A stretch of DNA of 64,000 nucleotides from Tetrastigma voinierianum (lineage: Eukaryota > Streptophyta > Magnoliopsida > Vitales > Vitaceae). Each line of letters starts with the position of its first letter. Within the stretch, counting starts at the first letter, position 1. The notes below the pieces were generated by a model. That model saw nothing but the letters and a program-made list of their open reading frames with translations. It did not search any database and was not told where the DNA came from. The position numbers and the translations under genes were made by a program. The DNA lies in the NCBI GenBank assembly GCA_016808115.1, contig JAEQBH010002348.1, positions 496,001-560,000 on the forward strand. Reading direction: 5' to 3'. Shown here piece after piece: positions 12,131 through 24,011 of the stretch.

Positions 12131-12682
12131 ATGATACATCTTTGTACTTCCTGATGCATACATGTTTGAGGAATGGGCTTCCTCCATAATCTCTCTCCTC
12201 ATCACCTGTCCATACACATAACCTCCGGCCCCAGCGACCACTCGCATTCATCCTCTCTCCTCAATGACAAACCCCTCTGCTCCGCACTCTACTCACCTCC
12301 TAACTTTACTATCCGTGGATCCTGAATCAAGCCTCTAATCCCGTCTTCCATCAATACAGACATACATGAAATGTGGCTAATAAAGGCTCCCGACCGTCGC
12401 CGGCCTCACTCTGCTGACCTCACTTATGAGTCGAGGAAGACGCACAGCCTCTCAAGTGCGATAGGAACTCATGGGTCTCCTACTACAGCACCGCTACTAC
12501 GTCGCTTTCCAGGATGATATTCAATGGTACATTCATAAACCTTTGACTCAATCCATCCTCTCTGCCTCATGTCTCGCCTCTTCAAACAGATACTACAAGC
12601 TCTTATGATATGTAAAAAATCCTACAGTGGCACATGTAAGTAATGCCCTATATCCACAAGGCAAATACTACTACTGCCAGGC

Positions 12683-13311
12683 TCAAGGTCGTAAAGTGTA
12701 GATAATTCGCTCATGCTTCTTCAATCGCATAGAAGCATATGCAATCACCTTGTCATTATGCATTAATACATAACCTGCACCCGCCAGAGGTATCATAATA
12801 CACCGTTGCAGCCATCCCCGCCCTCGATGGAAGTGTAAGACCGAACCGAGGTCAATCTCCTTTTCGCTCATCGAAACTCACGTACAAGCCTCCACCATGT
12901 ACGCCTCTTTTCTTGCCGGCCTAGTCAAAGGTGCGGCTATCTTAGAACATCCTCAGCAAGAACTTCACAGAATACCCCACAAACCATAAAACTCCTTATC
13001 TTTTTGTAACACTCGTAGGAGGTTTCCAATTCAGTATAGCTTCGACCTGCGGGATCCACCGAGATCCTCTCATAAACTATGTGTCCTAAAAGGCGACAAT
13101 CGCCGAGCCAAACGGACACTCATCAGTCTAGCATATAACCGATGTTCCCACAATGCTTCTGCAGACCATCCTCATGCTCGCAGAGATGTCTTCTCCACGC
13201 TGAATAGATCAGTATATCGCCAATAAACACGATAACAAACCGATCTAAGTAAGGCCGAAAATCGCTCATGAGATCCATAAAAGCGGTCAGCATTCGTAGT
13301 CCAAATGGCAT
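12683..13311 (-). pseudogene. Reverse transcriptase-RNase H remnant of element A
   Basis: The minus strand starts PFGL, then AFMDLMSDFRPYLDRF, then VIVFIGDILIYS. That last block is the RT catalytic box, where the family has FIDD; here one catalytic Asp is Gly. A frame change near 13120 is followed by LLGHIVYERISVDPA and a KIRSF block (RT thumb and connection), then by the RNase H block YVLMHNDKVIAYASMRLKKHER. The palm region N-terminal to PFGL is missing or unreadable. The order RT, RNase H, integrase is that of Ty3/gypsy, not Ty1/copia. Confidence 0.82.
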
Positions 13312-13319
13312 GATTAGAA

Positions 13320-15035
13320 ATCAAAATGCCCGCATTCATGTTCACGTCGCCTTGGGAACATCCTCATCATGCGCTCCCTCAACTTATCCAATTCACTTCA
13401 ATTAAATCAAGGCTCATGACAACATCTTTGTAAGCCTTAAATCAGCTTTTCATTAGCATCCTTAAAGTGAAAAACCCATAATGCCCTTTCACCTTTAGCA
13501 AAATTACATTTATATCTTAATCGATTTCTTCTTCTTAAACATTAATTTTAACAGATTCCATTAGGCATGTAATCACTTCCAATTGATTAAAATCAATGGA
13601 AACTCAACTTTTCCATACTTCTCCTAAGGTGGTCAAATCCTACATGTCACACATTCATAATTATTTCTTCAATTTCTTCCATTTTCTTTCAACAATTTAT
13701 ATTCATATCTATCCAATGCTATTGATTTACTTAAAACTAAATCAAACCAATGCATTTCCACTAAAACTTTCGCCTCTTAACCCTCTTTCATCTCATTTTC
13801 TATTCAACTTTAATTCACTTAATTCCATTAATTTCCATTAATTCCTTTCAAGCATTTCAAGTAATGTCACAATCAATAAACTAACAAACAACATCATTTC
13901 ATTAACACTGTGTTGACCTAAATTATAATCCTTATAATCTCATTCTTTCTTTCAATTTCAGGCAAAATCAACCTAGAATCATGTCAATTTAATAGCTAAA
14001 GCCTTAATATAACTCAATTGAAGGTTTAGATAAATAATCCATAAAACCCTAATTGCTTACTGGAACCTCCCTGAACTCATGTTGACCCACTCCGTTTCTG
14101 TCCTTGACTGTGCGTAGCCTGGGATTTCAAACCCATGCTCCTCTCATCCCTAACTGCGGCCTCTACTACCTGGTCGCATCGTGTGGGCCGCCGACGCTAC
14201 TGCGGGTCAAAAAATATCCGGACTAAAACCTTACAACAAACCTCTTCAAGCCATGATACGTGACCTGCTTTTCATTTTATCTTTTATCATTGATTCAACT
14301 TTTTCAAGCAATGATACATGACTAACTTCTCTTTGATACATGACTGTGGCATTTCGTGAATAAGGACCTCATATCCACAATTGATTATGCAAGATTATGT
14401 ATAAGAGATCATGCATTTTATATGTTAATCTATCATTAGAATTGTCTTCTTCAACTTTTTTTTTCAACAATCATCTCGACACCGATTCCTCGAAATATTC
14501 ATCTCCCATGTCCTCTAATTGCTCATCCCCGCTTTGAACCTCGTAACATTATCGCTTCAGCGTTGAAGTAGTAACGCATTTTCATTCCGACGAATAGACT
14601 CCCATTCGGGACGAGTCCGATTTACATTACATTAATATTCCTCCTAAGGTGTTGATGATGAGTGGGACTCTTCTACACATGCTTACAATTTCTTTTCCAA
14701 CTTTTATGATCTTTTCACTCACACTATTCTCCTATCCTCCAAATGTAATCTTTGAAATTAAAGTCTAAGACTCCTTTTTGCCTAGACCTTCCAACTCAAA
14801 AGATCTAGTATTATTTCATAATGAAACCCCAGATGGTGGTGGTACTAATGCCTCAGAGCTTCCCGGTGGCTGGCCTGGGCCGACGACGCACTTTCGTGGA
14901 ATTAAAAAAATTTAATATGTCATGTAACGATATATTTGCATTTTAAATCACATAAATAATTTATGCAATTTTAAAATAAAACATTAAATAATCATATGAA
15001 CATAAAATTTTCAAATCTTTATAACCTTTTCAAAA
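13320..15035 (-). other. Non-coding remainder of element A interior
   Basis: By position this should hold gag and protease, but no zinc knuckle, protease DSGA or capsid block could be read in any frame. It is AT-rich with short GC patches at 14140-14220 and 14860-14900, the latter possibly a decayed gag end. Confidence 0.45.
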
Positions 15036-15050
15036 CCGCGCCCGATACCA
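15036..15050 (-). other. Primer-binding site of element A (tRNA-iMet type)
   Basis: The minus strand reads TGGTATCGGGCGCGG starting 4 bases from the end of the 5' LTR. The plant iMet primer site is TGGTATCAGAGC, so the first seven bases agree and the remainder is partly conserved. Confidence 0.65.
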
Positions 15051-15053
15051 TCA

Positions 15054-18000
15054 TGACCCCGACCCTGATTAACCTCATGAACCCGAGGGGATGCTTCCTA
15101 AGACCCAATGGGATACAGAAACTTTCCAAAACACCAAATAAAAATCCATTGAGCTAACCCCTTTACAATCCTTAACATATCTTTAGGAAAATAATGCGGA
15201 AGCGAAGTGATAAATTTTTTTCTTTTGTTTTTCAAACACTTGATTTTTCGTAAAAATTGGCCGTAGTTTCCTCTCGTTTTTTCTGACTTTCTCCTAAATT
15301 TACAAAACCTGATAAAGCATTTAAAAACACTTATAAACTTCAATTTATATTTCCATATTAGGACTTCGCACAACCCAATCAACACAATATACATACATAT
15401 ACATTTGTTTACTTCAAATCATCAAAACATTCAAACCCTCTTAAATCTCCATGCACATTTCTATCAAAACATTTTCGGGCTCGAGCCTGACTTAAGTCGA
15501 CCGCCACGCACTCGTCCACCGAGGATCAAAGCTCACGTATTCCTTTTTCAACTTTATACATACATATACGCATAACAAAATATTCAACATGAACAATATG
15601 CAAAATTATATATACAATGAAATCACGCCTCGCTCCATCAATGGCTCGACTCACCGCACGTGAGTGACCCTACTCCACGCACCCGTCTCGCCCGAAATGT
15701 TTTTGAAATATATAGAAAAGAATGAGCTAAAGGAGCCTGAGTGTACATTTTCATTAAAATAACATTTTCAAGATATACCAAAATAATACATACATATACA
15801 ATTAAAATCCATTTATACCTTAAACATTTATGCCTTAAAACTTTCTTTTTCAATAAATACTTATGCATTTAAAATCCATTTATGCTTTAAACATTTGTAC
15901 CGGTGAACTTTCTTTCTTTTTATTTATTTCTTTCTTTCTTTCTTTCTTCTTTCTTCTCGATGGAACCCGTGGAATAAACACACCGAACGCTTCCGATATC
16001 GACTAAGTGAGGGACAATACATTCCGCTCATAACCATCACGCCGGCGGAGAAACTCACGCTTGCATAGGTTCCGGGCCATAGCACTTTATAACGTGTAAG
16101 GATATTACTCTAGACACCTATTTCTCCTCGTTAGTGCAACTCATAACTTTACCCTCTAAATCCTTACACGCTAAAGTACTCTACCGATATCGGGCCATAA
16201 TGTACTATGTGGTTTAGTGGTAACCATCAGGCAGAAACATTTCTTCAAAATACATTTATAAATACATTTAAATCCTTTTACTCTATCATTAAACACATAT
16301 GCATTCTTTAACATTTTGGAAACTTTCATAATACCTTAACATACGCATACATATTTAATAATAATATTATAAATATATGCATTGATGCAAGATAAAACAA
16401 TGCAAGATAAACATTTCATATGCCTTAACATTTACATAAAAATTTTACATTAAACTTTTAGTTTAACATTAAAACCATTCACTTTTAAAAACTCAATTTC
16501 AAAAATATCATTTTCACTCACCGTTCACCGGCTCAATCCCGCTCACGCTTCCCGTCGACTCCCGCTTTCCCGTCCGATAGTCCTTCACCTTCTTTTTCAA
16601 GAAAACCACAACTATACATTAATCATAACTTCCATTTTAATCCACCATACACATTCATTTGTAGCCAAATGAACAAATACTACTCCCAAGCCACTAAACC
16701 CATTCATTTTCAGCCAACCTTTTCCAACAACAACAACAATCCATGACTTTATGACCTCAAAAATTATTCAAACGGTCTTCGTAATTATGAAACTCCAGAT
16801 CAGTCCTTTTTTAGGATATCCAATGACATCTCTTAAATTTCAATTTAAAATTCCTTTCTCTAAAGCCCTCAACCATAATAATCTGCACAACAGATGACTC
16901 AGTTTGGCAGAACGGCATTCGCACATAGCTCCACTTTGAAACATTTTCTGCACTTTGGGATTAAAATTCTGTGCTAAACTTCCTTCAGATAAATTTTTTT
17001 CCCCAGTCTATTTTAACCAGAAACTTGAATCACTCAAATCGGATCAGAAATGAGCAAGTTATGGTCAAAATATGAAAACTGGTTGAAACAGGAAAACAGA
17101 GCATTTCCTGTACCGAGAACCAGACAGTGGCTTACATATGGTCCTACTTTGAGTGAATATTTAGGCCACTTAGGGATCAGAATTTCATGATACCTTCTTC
17201 TTAAGTTTTGTTCTCCTTCAAGTCTATTTTACGTAGCCACTTAAATAACTCAAATCGGATCAAAATTGAGTGTTATAGCCAAAATACCAAAACTGGTCAA
17301 AACAGAAAACAGGACACTCGCACTCAGATCGTCGCCCAAAATCGAATCTTCAAAATGCGTTCTCCACTTTTTTCTTCACCTAAACACTTAAATCGATGCA
17401 TTATACCCATTTCAACATAACACACAATTCACTCATCAAACCCTAACCCTTACCTTACACTGATTTTGTCAAAACCCTAACCTAAACCATGACTTTCTCA
17501 ATTGATATTAAATTCAGCACCATTAAACCTTAAATACCATCAATTTAACATTCATACCAGAATTTAAGACATTAAACATGGAAAACATCAAACCCTAACT
17601 TTTCCCCCACCATGAAAACTTACTTGTTTTTTGAGTTTCTTTGGCTCCTCTCCTTGATTACCACTTGAAGATCACTTGAAAAGCTCAAAACAAAGAAAAC
17701 TCACCCTCCCAACTCGATTTCTCCTTTCTTCCTCTCTCTTTCTCCTTTCTCCCTTTCTTTTCCTCTTTCTCCTTTCTCTCCTTCTCACGTGATCTCCTGG
17801 CCTGGGAGACTTAAATCCCTAATTTTGCTTTTAAATTCAACTTTCCAAAATTACCCTTAAGTCAAAGAATTCAATTGGTTGTAAAGTGAATTACCCTTTA
17901 ATCCAAGCCTCTCATAGGTCCATTTTTATGAGACCAAGTCATTTACCCATTATTTAAATCGTAACTTAGCTATTAAGAAAGATTTTGATTGGCTACATAA

Positions 18001-18617
18001 TTAAATATCTCCATTATAGCGCATTTTATCTCCGCTGCTTTTAATGCTTTTATATCGATTATATGTCAAAATATTCCTATGGTCGTTTATATTTAAATTT
18101 GAACATAAAATATTTAACTAGTCCTTCTCATGTTGAATTTCAGGCTCAAATCAACGAAATCGATTTAAAATCATTAAAATCGTGAATCCCGACACACGTA
18201 TTATTACCCGAATTGCCGGATCACCTGAAACTATCCAAACGTGGACTCCTCGCTTTCACTTTATTTGGCCATATTTTCATGATATATTCTGACATTTTCG
18301 TATTTTCGGCCCACTTCCAGCCAACGCAGTCCCGAATTTTCGGCCCCAATCACTATTCACTTAAATCTCTATTCTCTTCTAAATATCACCAAAGTCATAG
18401 GAACTGAAATTTCTTGTAATTCCTTTCAGAAACCCTCCATCCTGGATAAAATAAGAAAATCACTATTCCTTAGGGCACTGGACATAATTTAAAATTTTCA
18501 CTTTATGCCCAAATGACGTCCGAGCGTTTAAAATTCTAATCTACCCTCATTTTCTATCATCGACCCTAATCGCTTCAAAACTACTATTATAACATTCAAT
18601 CAGTTTGGGGTTTTACA
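15054..18617 (-). repeat. LTR of element A, right copy (5' LTR in element sense)
   Basis: This 3,564-bp repeat is matched throughout by 7856-11414. It starts TGACCCCGACCC and ends TTGGGGTTTTACA, followed by the AAAAC duplication at 18618-18622. Confidence 0.93.
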
Positions 18618-18720
18618 AAAACAAAATTCATGAAAGTTGCTATATTTTAAAAGCAAACTTTTTGTTCAAGATTTAAATGCAAAAGTCATGAAAGTTTAGG
18701 ATTTTAATACTATTTTCCCC

Positions 18721-19020
18721 TTGTTTTTATTTTAAGTGAACTTTAAGTACCATATGATTAAACCTTGGCACAATATTTACGAATCCTCGACACAACACAG
18801 CTTTAACTTAGTTACAAACTGACAGTCCGTGGTACAACCTATTTGAACCTTAAGTACAATCTATATATGTAATGGGTTAAACCACCCATACCGTAGGCAA
18901 TTACCTCATAACATTTGGTTGTTTTTGCATTAAGTAAACTGTAAGTACCATATGATGAAAACTTGAGTACAACTTAAATGAACTCTGGGTACAACACATT
19001 ACTCTGGGTATATCCCTAAC
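18721..19020 (+). repeat. Tandem repeat of about 200 bp, right part
   Basis: This continues the array of 7113-7642 after the Mutator MITE insertion. GTACCATATGATTAAACCTTGG at the left anchor recurs closely at 18748, with the next anchor at 18945. It includes the right 9-bp duplication at 18721-18729. Confidence 0.78.
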
Positions 19021-19093
19021 TCGGTTGTTGTAGGTCCTACAACCTGCTTTCATCCAGCCTGCTTTTAATCAATTCCATCCAATATTGTTTAGG

Positions 19094-19336
19094 TCTGATT
19101 GTGGAATTTTCGTAAATAAGTATATGGAATACCATAACGATTTCATTAGTTGAAGCGATTAATGCGGTAATCAATTTGAGCAAATCAATCATTTTTCAAA
19201 TACATCATTTCGTATACGGTAATCGATGGATACCACTAATTATCTTGTATGTGATTTTTCTTGACAGGATAAAATGTCATTGTATAGATTTCAACTAGCA
19301 GTCAATCTTGCATTGGATGTTCAAAACAAACAATAG
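19094..19336 (+). pseudogene. Ulp1-like (C48) SUMO-protease C-terminal relic
   Basis: The plus strand reads SDCGIFVNKYMEYHNDFI from 19094. DCG is the catalytic-Cys block of Ulp1/SENP peptidases (family xDCGxFVxKYMEY). After an intron-like gap ending in the acceptor TTCTTGACAG, the frame continues from 19268 as DKMSLYRFQLAVNLALDVQN and stops at 19334-19336, which resembles the final helix of the family. A second acceptor-like ATTGTTTAG precedes the first block. The catalytic His and Asp exons were not found; the 200-bp tandem array lies where they would be expected. Such Ulp1 domains are often carried by plant DNA transposons (some Mutator-like and other elements), so transposon origin is more likely than a host SUMO protease. 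That last point is inference. Confidence 0.65.
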
Positions 19337-19640
19337 GAAAAGTTTACCAATTTATTATGATTAAGAAGTAATGAAGATTGATTTGTGTTCAATGTTTTTT
19401 GTATCAAACACTTACTTTTAGCCACCAATGTTAATGTTAATGATAATTTTTATTATGCTATTTTGTAACATTGCAATTTTTACTACGTTAATGATATTTT
19501 TTAACTTGCCAAATTGTTCTATTAGTTGCCAATTTGGTAACACAAAATATTAGACTTTACTTGAATTCACGGATGATTTGAAGAATAACACCTCTGAAAT
19601 ATTGATTTTCTAGCATATAATGATTTCAACCTGCTGAGGT

Positions 19641-19925
19641 TGTAACCTCAACCGGTTGAATGAGCATTTTGTGACAATCACATTTTTGCCTAGTTGACTG
19701 GACAAGTTACAAGCCTTGACTAATTGAATGAACATTCTATGATTGCAAATCACATTTTGGCTAAATCGACCAATCGACGTTACAAACCTCAACCGATTGA
19801 ATGACCATTATGAGTGCAAATCATAGTTTGTTGAAGTTGATCGATTGAGGTTACAAATCTCGACCTATTGAATGACCATACTATGGTTGCAAATCATAGC
19901 GTATCTCAGTCAACCAGTTGATAAA
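19641..19925 (+). repeat. Tandem repeat of about 71 bp, four degenerate copies
   Basis: Units begin near 19641, 19709, 19782 and 19853, with the phrases ACAAACCTCAACC, ATTGAATGACCATT and TGCAAATCA recurring at 68-73 bp. Several contain self-complementary cores such as CAACCGGTTGA and TCGACCAATCGA. Confidence 0.78.
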
Positions 19926-20190
19926 ACACACCTCGATTGGTCGAGTATTACTTATGCTCATTCTTGCTCTAATTGAATTTTTCATGTATAAAAGGTTGGT
20001 TTTGGTTTTAAGGAAAGTTGGTGCTATTTCAAATCTAATTGGCTTGTGTTCCCTAAAGAAAAATGAGTAATTTAGAGTTTTTAATCTGAGATATTCATCT
20101 CAACAGACACAGAAATATAAGAATGTAATACATAAGCTCAACAAACACACATCGCCATAAAGTAAAATGAATTATATTCATCCATACAAC
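19926..20190. other. AT-rich spacer, nothing recognised
   Basis: This is a short unassigned stretch between the 71-bp repeats and LTR B. It holds no coding or structural signal that I can support. Confidence 0.4.
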
Positions 20191-21015
20191 TGTGTAGTGC
20201 TTTTTTACCTTTTAAAAACATGTTTATTTAAACACATTTCATATACCACCCTAATATGAATAATTAATATTAATTTAAAAACATACTATTTATGGGTATA
20301 TGATATCATGACCTAAATACATTCTTTCGACATAAAGAATATATATACATTCCTTAATTCAAATAGGGCCCAATAACTGCTCTTGAATAACGACTTATAC
20401 AAATCGGGCATTTCATGCCTTTTCAAATACATTTACAAAATGATATTTAGAGTTCACCTCTTTGTAAAACACATTCCATAAATATCCAAACAAAATGAGT
20501 CAAAACTATATTCTTTTTCATAAAGACTTTACATCATTGAATTCAATGCAAAATAGTTACAAAATATCATGAATGAATGATATGCATGGGGACGTAGCAT
20601 TTACTTATACTCCGCCTCCGTTTGACGATGACTCGTGCCCAAATGATCTTTGGTCCTACTATTTTCTACTTGGTACTTGCGCGATGACAACAACGTGCGC
20701 TACATTTTCATGCTTAGGTTCTATACCTCTCTCTTCATTTCGCTTTAAATCAAATCATGCAATGTTTATAAAACAATGCTTGCACATTTTTCAATGACCA
20801 ATGCAAGATATCATATATATTCATTTCATTTACATTCAATTACAATTCATCGGGTCATTTCAATTTATGCAATTTCATATGCACTAAATCATTCAAATCA
20901 CAAATCATGCACTTTCAATCTCATTATCATTTTATCCTTTATTGAATTTTAATCCTATGCCAAGTACGGTGATAACGAATCACCGAATACTCGCTTTGTC
21001 AAGCCGGCAGCTTCT

Positions 21016-21093
<78 letters not shown>

Positions 21094-23243
21094 ATGTACT
21101 CGCTGGGTGTGTACACTAATGATAACGCCTTCGCTAGACTGAATTTTTGACTAAGATGCCACAATAGTACGTTTATTCGACTCTTATTGGTATACCAATT
21201 TATCCTTAAATCGAATTCTAACGGTTAACGTTCTTTTAAGGGCATTAAAATCATTCAATATAATTTACAATAGTATATATATACATTTTTATGCAAATAA
21301 AACTTTTCACTTTCATGCAATTTTCTCAAATCGGTTAAGACAAATAATTTCAAACACAAATCAATATGCACTTTCTTGTCAATCATTTCCTAAAATTCAA
21401 ATAATTTCGTACCATTCAAATATTTAGAAATGGGAGAGAGTTTCGAGAACAAACCAAAATCACGCTTGATTCCAATATCTCTAATCTCGACCTTCCAATG
21501 CGGGCTTTCCTCATCGTCAGCCCCTATTCAAATACTATGACAATCACATATTAGTAGGTTATTCTAGGAGTTCTATTTTCAGTAGGAATTTGAACTATCT
21601 CATTTGATATTCTCAAACTCGTTACTATGATTTCACCTCTGGCATCGATATGCCCAACTCAATCGGATCGCCCACTATTTTTTTTTATTTATGGGGTCTT
21701 AACTCCATAAATTGTAATGGTGTTCACTATTTAGTTATGGTTCTGTTTTTCTCCAATTGAATCATCCAATTTGGATCACCCAAACTCAAGTTACGACATT
21801 TTAATGCAAAACTAGTCGATATGCCCAACTCACTGAATCACCCACTGTTTTTTTTTTTTTTTTTTTTTTTTTTTCTGGGGTCTTAACTCCATAAATTGCA
21901 ATAGTCTTTCACTCATTTGAAAACTATGGTTCTAAGGTTTCTTCTTCAATTGAATCATCCACTCATCATCAAAACTCAAGTTATCAGATTTACATCCGTA
22001 ATTACCTTAATTTGCAAAGCAGATCGATTGCTCTACACATAGCTCCACTTTCGACATATTTCTACACTTCTGGTAACAATTTGCATACACTTCCTTCAAA
22101 GAAATTATTCCCCTAGAAGTCTATTTTACCCAGAATTTTTAATCACTCAATTTTGATGAGTGAAACTCAACTATGGCCAAAACACCATAACAACACCCAA
22201 AACAGAGTGACAATCTGAGCCACCCTGAACTCATCACCTTAAGCCCATATTCGGGGAGCTTTAGAACTACAATTTGCTCCTGGTCCCTTTCTATACATTT
22301 GTAAATTCCCATTCTTATGGTTCTTACCAATTAGAATCACTTTATTTGAACATTATAACTTAACCTATAGTCAAAACAAGAATAGGGTTTTGACAAATTT
22401 TGACAAAGATTTTTGAGAACCCAACATTTCCCTTTACAAACATTACACAAACCAATCCAACTAACAATACGCCTTCAAAACTCAACCTTAAACAACCCCA
22501 AAAGTACTTGAAGACCAATACAAACCCCTTTTAATTAAGTTAGGCTTTTCAAAATCAAAATCACAACAAGATGAAGTTAAGGTTTGATTTCTTACCTTGA
22601 ATCTTTCACCTTCTTGTAGGTTGCTTGATCTCTTAGAAGCAAGAAATGGGAAGATCACACCAAAACTTGATTTCTCTTTCGTCTCTAAATGCCTTCTCTC
22701 CCCTTTTTCTCCCTTTTCCAAACGTTTTTTGCTCTTAATGAGCTTTTAGGACCAAAATTGGCCTTTAAACCCCTATCTCCTCAAGGCCTTGTTTGGCCTC
22801 ACCAAACCCGCCAAGTTAAGTTCTCCCAATTTACTATATATACTCTCATTTTCTTATTTGCAATCAAATCTCAATAATCATTACTTAGACATATAACTTA
22901 GTCTCAAATGACCCTAAAGTCCCTATTTTCCTCCTCTTAAGCCTTTGCTTTGATTTTTCTCATTATTTCATTTCATTTTTCATTTTAGCATTTAAGTCCT
23001 ATCAATATAGATCTCTTAATCTCCATTTACAAATTCAAATGTCTTTTTACTGAGCACTTTCTAAATCATCTATTTAATCACTATATATCATTCAATCATA
23101 TACTCATTTTCGATCATATAATCATTTAAAATTTTCATTTAATCATTTATCAATTCCCGGAAAATCCCCATTTGGCTCGATTTATACCCTAAACATATAA
23201 TAAAATTATTATAAAAATTTTAGGGTATTTTTGAGGCGTTACA
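20191..23243 (-). repeat. LTR of element B (3' LTR in element sense)
   Basis: This repeat is 3,053 bp, starting TGTGTAGTGC and ending AGGCGTTACA; in element sense it opens TGTAACGCC. It is matched in reverse complement by 35890-38840 and over its last 630 bp by 25379-25993. It contains an expanded AT microsatellite at 21019-21089 that the other copies lack at that position. Confidence 0.9.
21019..21089. repeat. (AT)n microsatellite within LTR B
   Basis: About 35 AT units. The paralogous LTR at 35890-38840 has only short AT runs at the equivalent spot (about 37922-37945). Confidence 0.95.
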
Positions 23244-23262
23244 ACTCTCCCCCACTTAAGAA
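23244..23262 (-). other. Polypurine tract of element B
   Basis: The minus strand reads CTTAAGTGGGGGAGAGT directly before the 3' LTR, which starts TGTAACGCC. Confidence 0.75.
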
Positions 23263-23282
23263 AATTTCATCCCTCGAATTAA

Positions 23283-23661
23283 TTTCCATCGTAACAATCA
23301 TGATATTGTCGTCGCATTGTTTCACTCTCTCCCAAGTAGCTTCCTGGCCTGCGGGTTTCTCCACAACACTTTGACTAGCAAAATCTTCTTGTTCTGCAAT
23401 TCTTTCACCCCACGAGCCAAAATCTCTACTGACTCTTCCTCATGCGGGCCAAATTCGGGCCTGTACCAATTGTTCCCAAGAGACTACATGTGATCTGGTC
23501 CGATCTGCACTGCGTAGCATGGACACATGAAACACATTATGGATATTTTTCCACCTCGAGAAAAGACCACTTGTATGCCACTGGACCCACTTTTTTTCAA
23601 TCACTTCATATGGCTCCAATGAACCTAGTAGCTCAACTTGCCCTCTTTCTCCCGAATTCAT
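23283..23661 (-). pseudogene. Integrase tail and chromodomain-like end of element B
   Basis: The minus strand reads a GPY/F-like block (ELLGSLEPYEVIEK), IHNVFHVSMLR, then in another frame KKILLVKVLWRNPQAREATWERV. VKVLWRN..xEATWE is the C-terminal chromodomain-like signature of plant chromoviruses (Tekay/Del/Reina types), thought to steer insertion to heterochromatin. Frame changes separate the blocks. Confidence 0.82.
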
Positions 23662-24011
23662 TACTTCTTCCCAAATTCTTTCTCCCGAATCTCATTACCT
23701 TCTTCCAAGGCGATACTTTCAAAACACCTTCACCGATCTCATAATGAACATCCTTTCTTTCATGTCTAAGATAAGACTTTGTCTATTTGTGGCCACTTTC
23801 AATATTTCTCAAATCATTTTCACTTTTTCCTCGGTTTCTTGAATCAAATCGGGGCCAATTATCTTCTTCTCGCTTAACTCGGTCCAACACAATGGTGTTC
23901 TGCATTTCCTTCCCTAGAAAGCCTCGTAAGGCGCCATTCCAATACTCTACTGGAAGCTATTGTTACAAATATTCAACTAGAGGAATGTGTCTATCCCAAC
24001 TATCCTCATAG

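Larger units (their letters stand above)
7856..18617 (-). mobile_element. Ty3/gypsy LTR retrotransposon A (chromovirus-like), internally deleted
   Basis: Two direct repeats of about 3.56 kb flank a 3.64-kb interior. Each LTR starts TG and ends CA, and the element is bordered by the 5-bp duplication AAAAC (7851-7855 and 18618-18622). An iMet-type primer-binding site lies next to the right LTR and a polypurine tract next to the left one, so the element reads right to left. Only scraps of RT, RNase H and integrase remain; no gag or protease could be recognised. LTRs nearly as long as the interior, with so little coding sequence, make it a LARD-like or decayed derivative of a Tekay/Del-type chromovirus. 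It inserted inside the Mutator MITE. Confidence 0.9.
7643..18720. mobile_element. Mutator-like MITE split by an LTR retrotransposon
   Basis: The ends are inverted copies of each other over about 105 bp: 7643 onward starts GGGAAAATTAGTATTAAAATC, and the reverse complement from 18720 reads GGGGAAAATAGTATTAAAATC. The flanks carry identical 9-bp duplications. With the inner retrotransposon (7856-18617 plus one AAAAC copy) removed, the element is about 310 bp: 213 bp on the left and 98 bp on the right. It has no coding capacity, so it is a non-autonomous Mutator-type MITE dependent on a transposase supplied elsewhere. It lies inside a 200-bp satellite monomer. Confidence 0.85.

Noticed and set aside
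7643..18720. Terminal sequences read as an LTR pair
   Set aside because: They are inverted, not direct, and carry a 9-bp duplication, so they are DNA-transposon ends; the true LTRs lie inside.
19641..19925. Regular repeats resembling a CRISPR array
   Set aside because: The whole 71-bp unit repeats with gradual drift; there are no unique spacers and the genome is a plant.
20942..21164. Open frames encoding Tyr-Ile repeats on both strands
   Set aside because: Pure products of the (AT)n microsatellite, with no start context or family.
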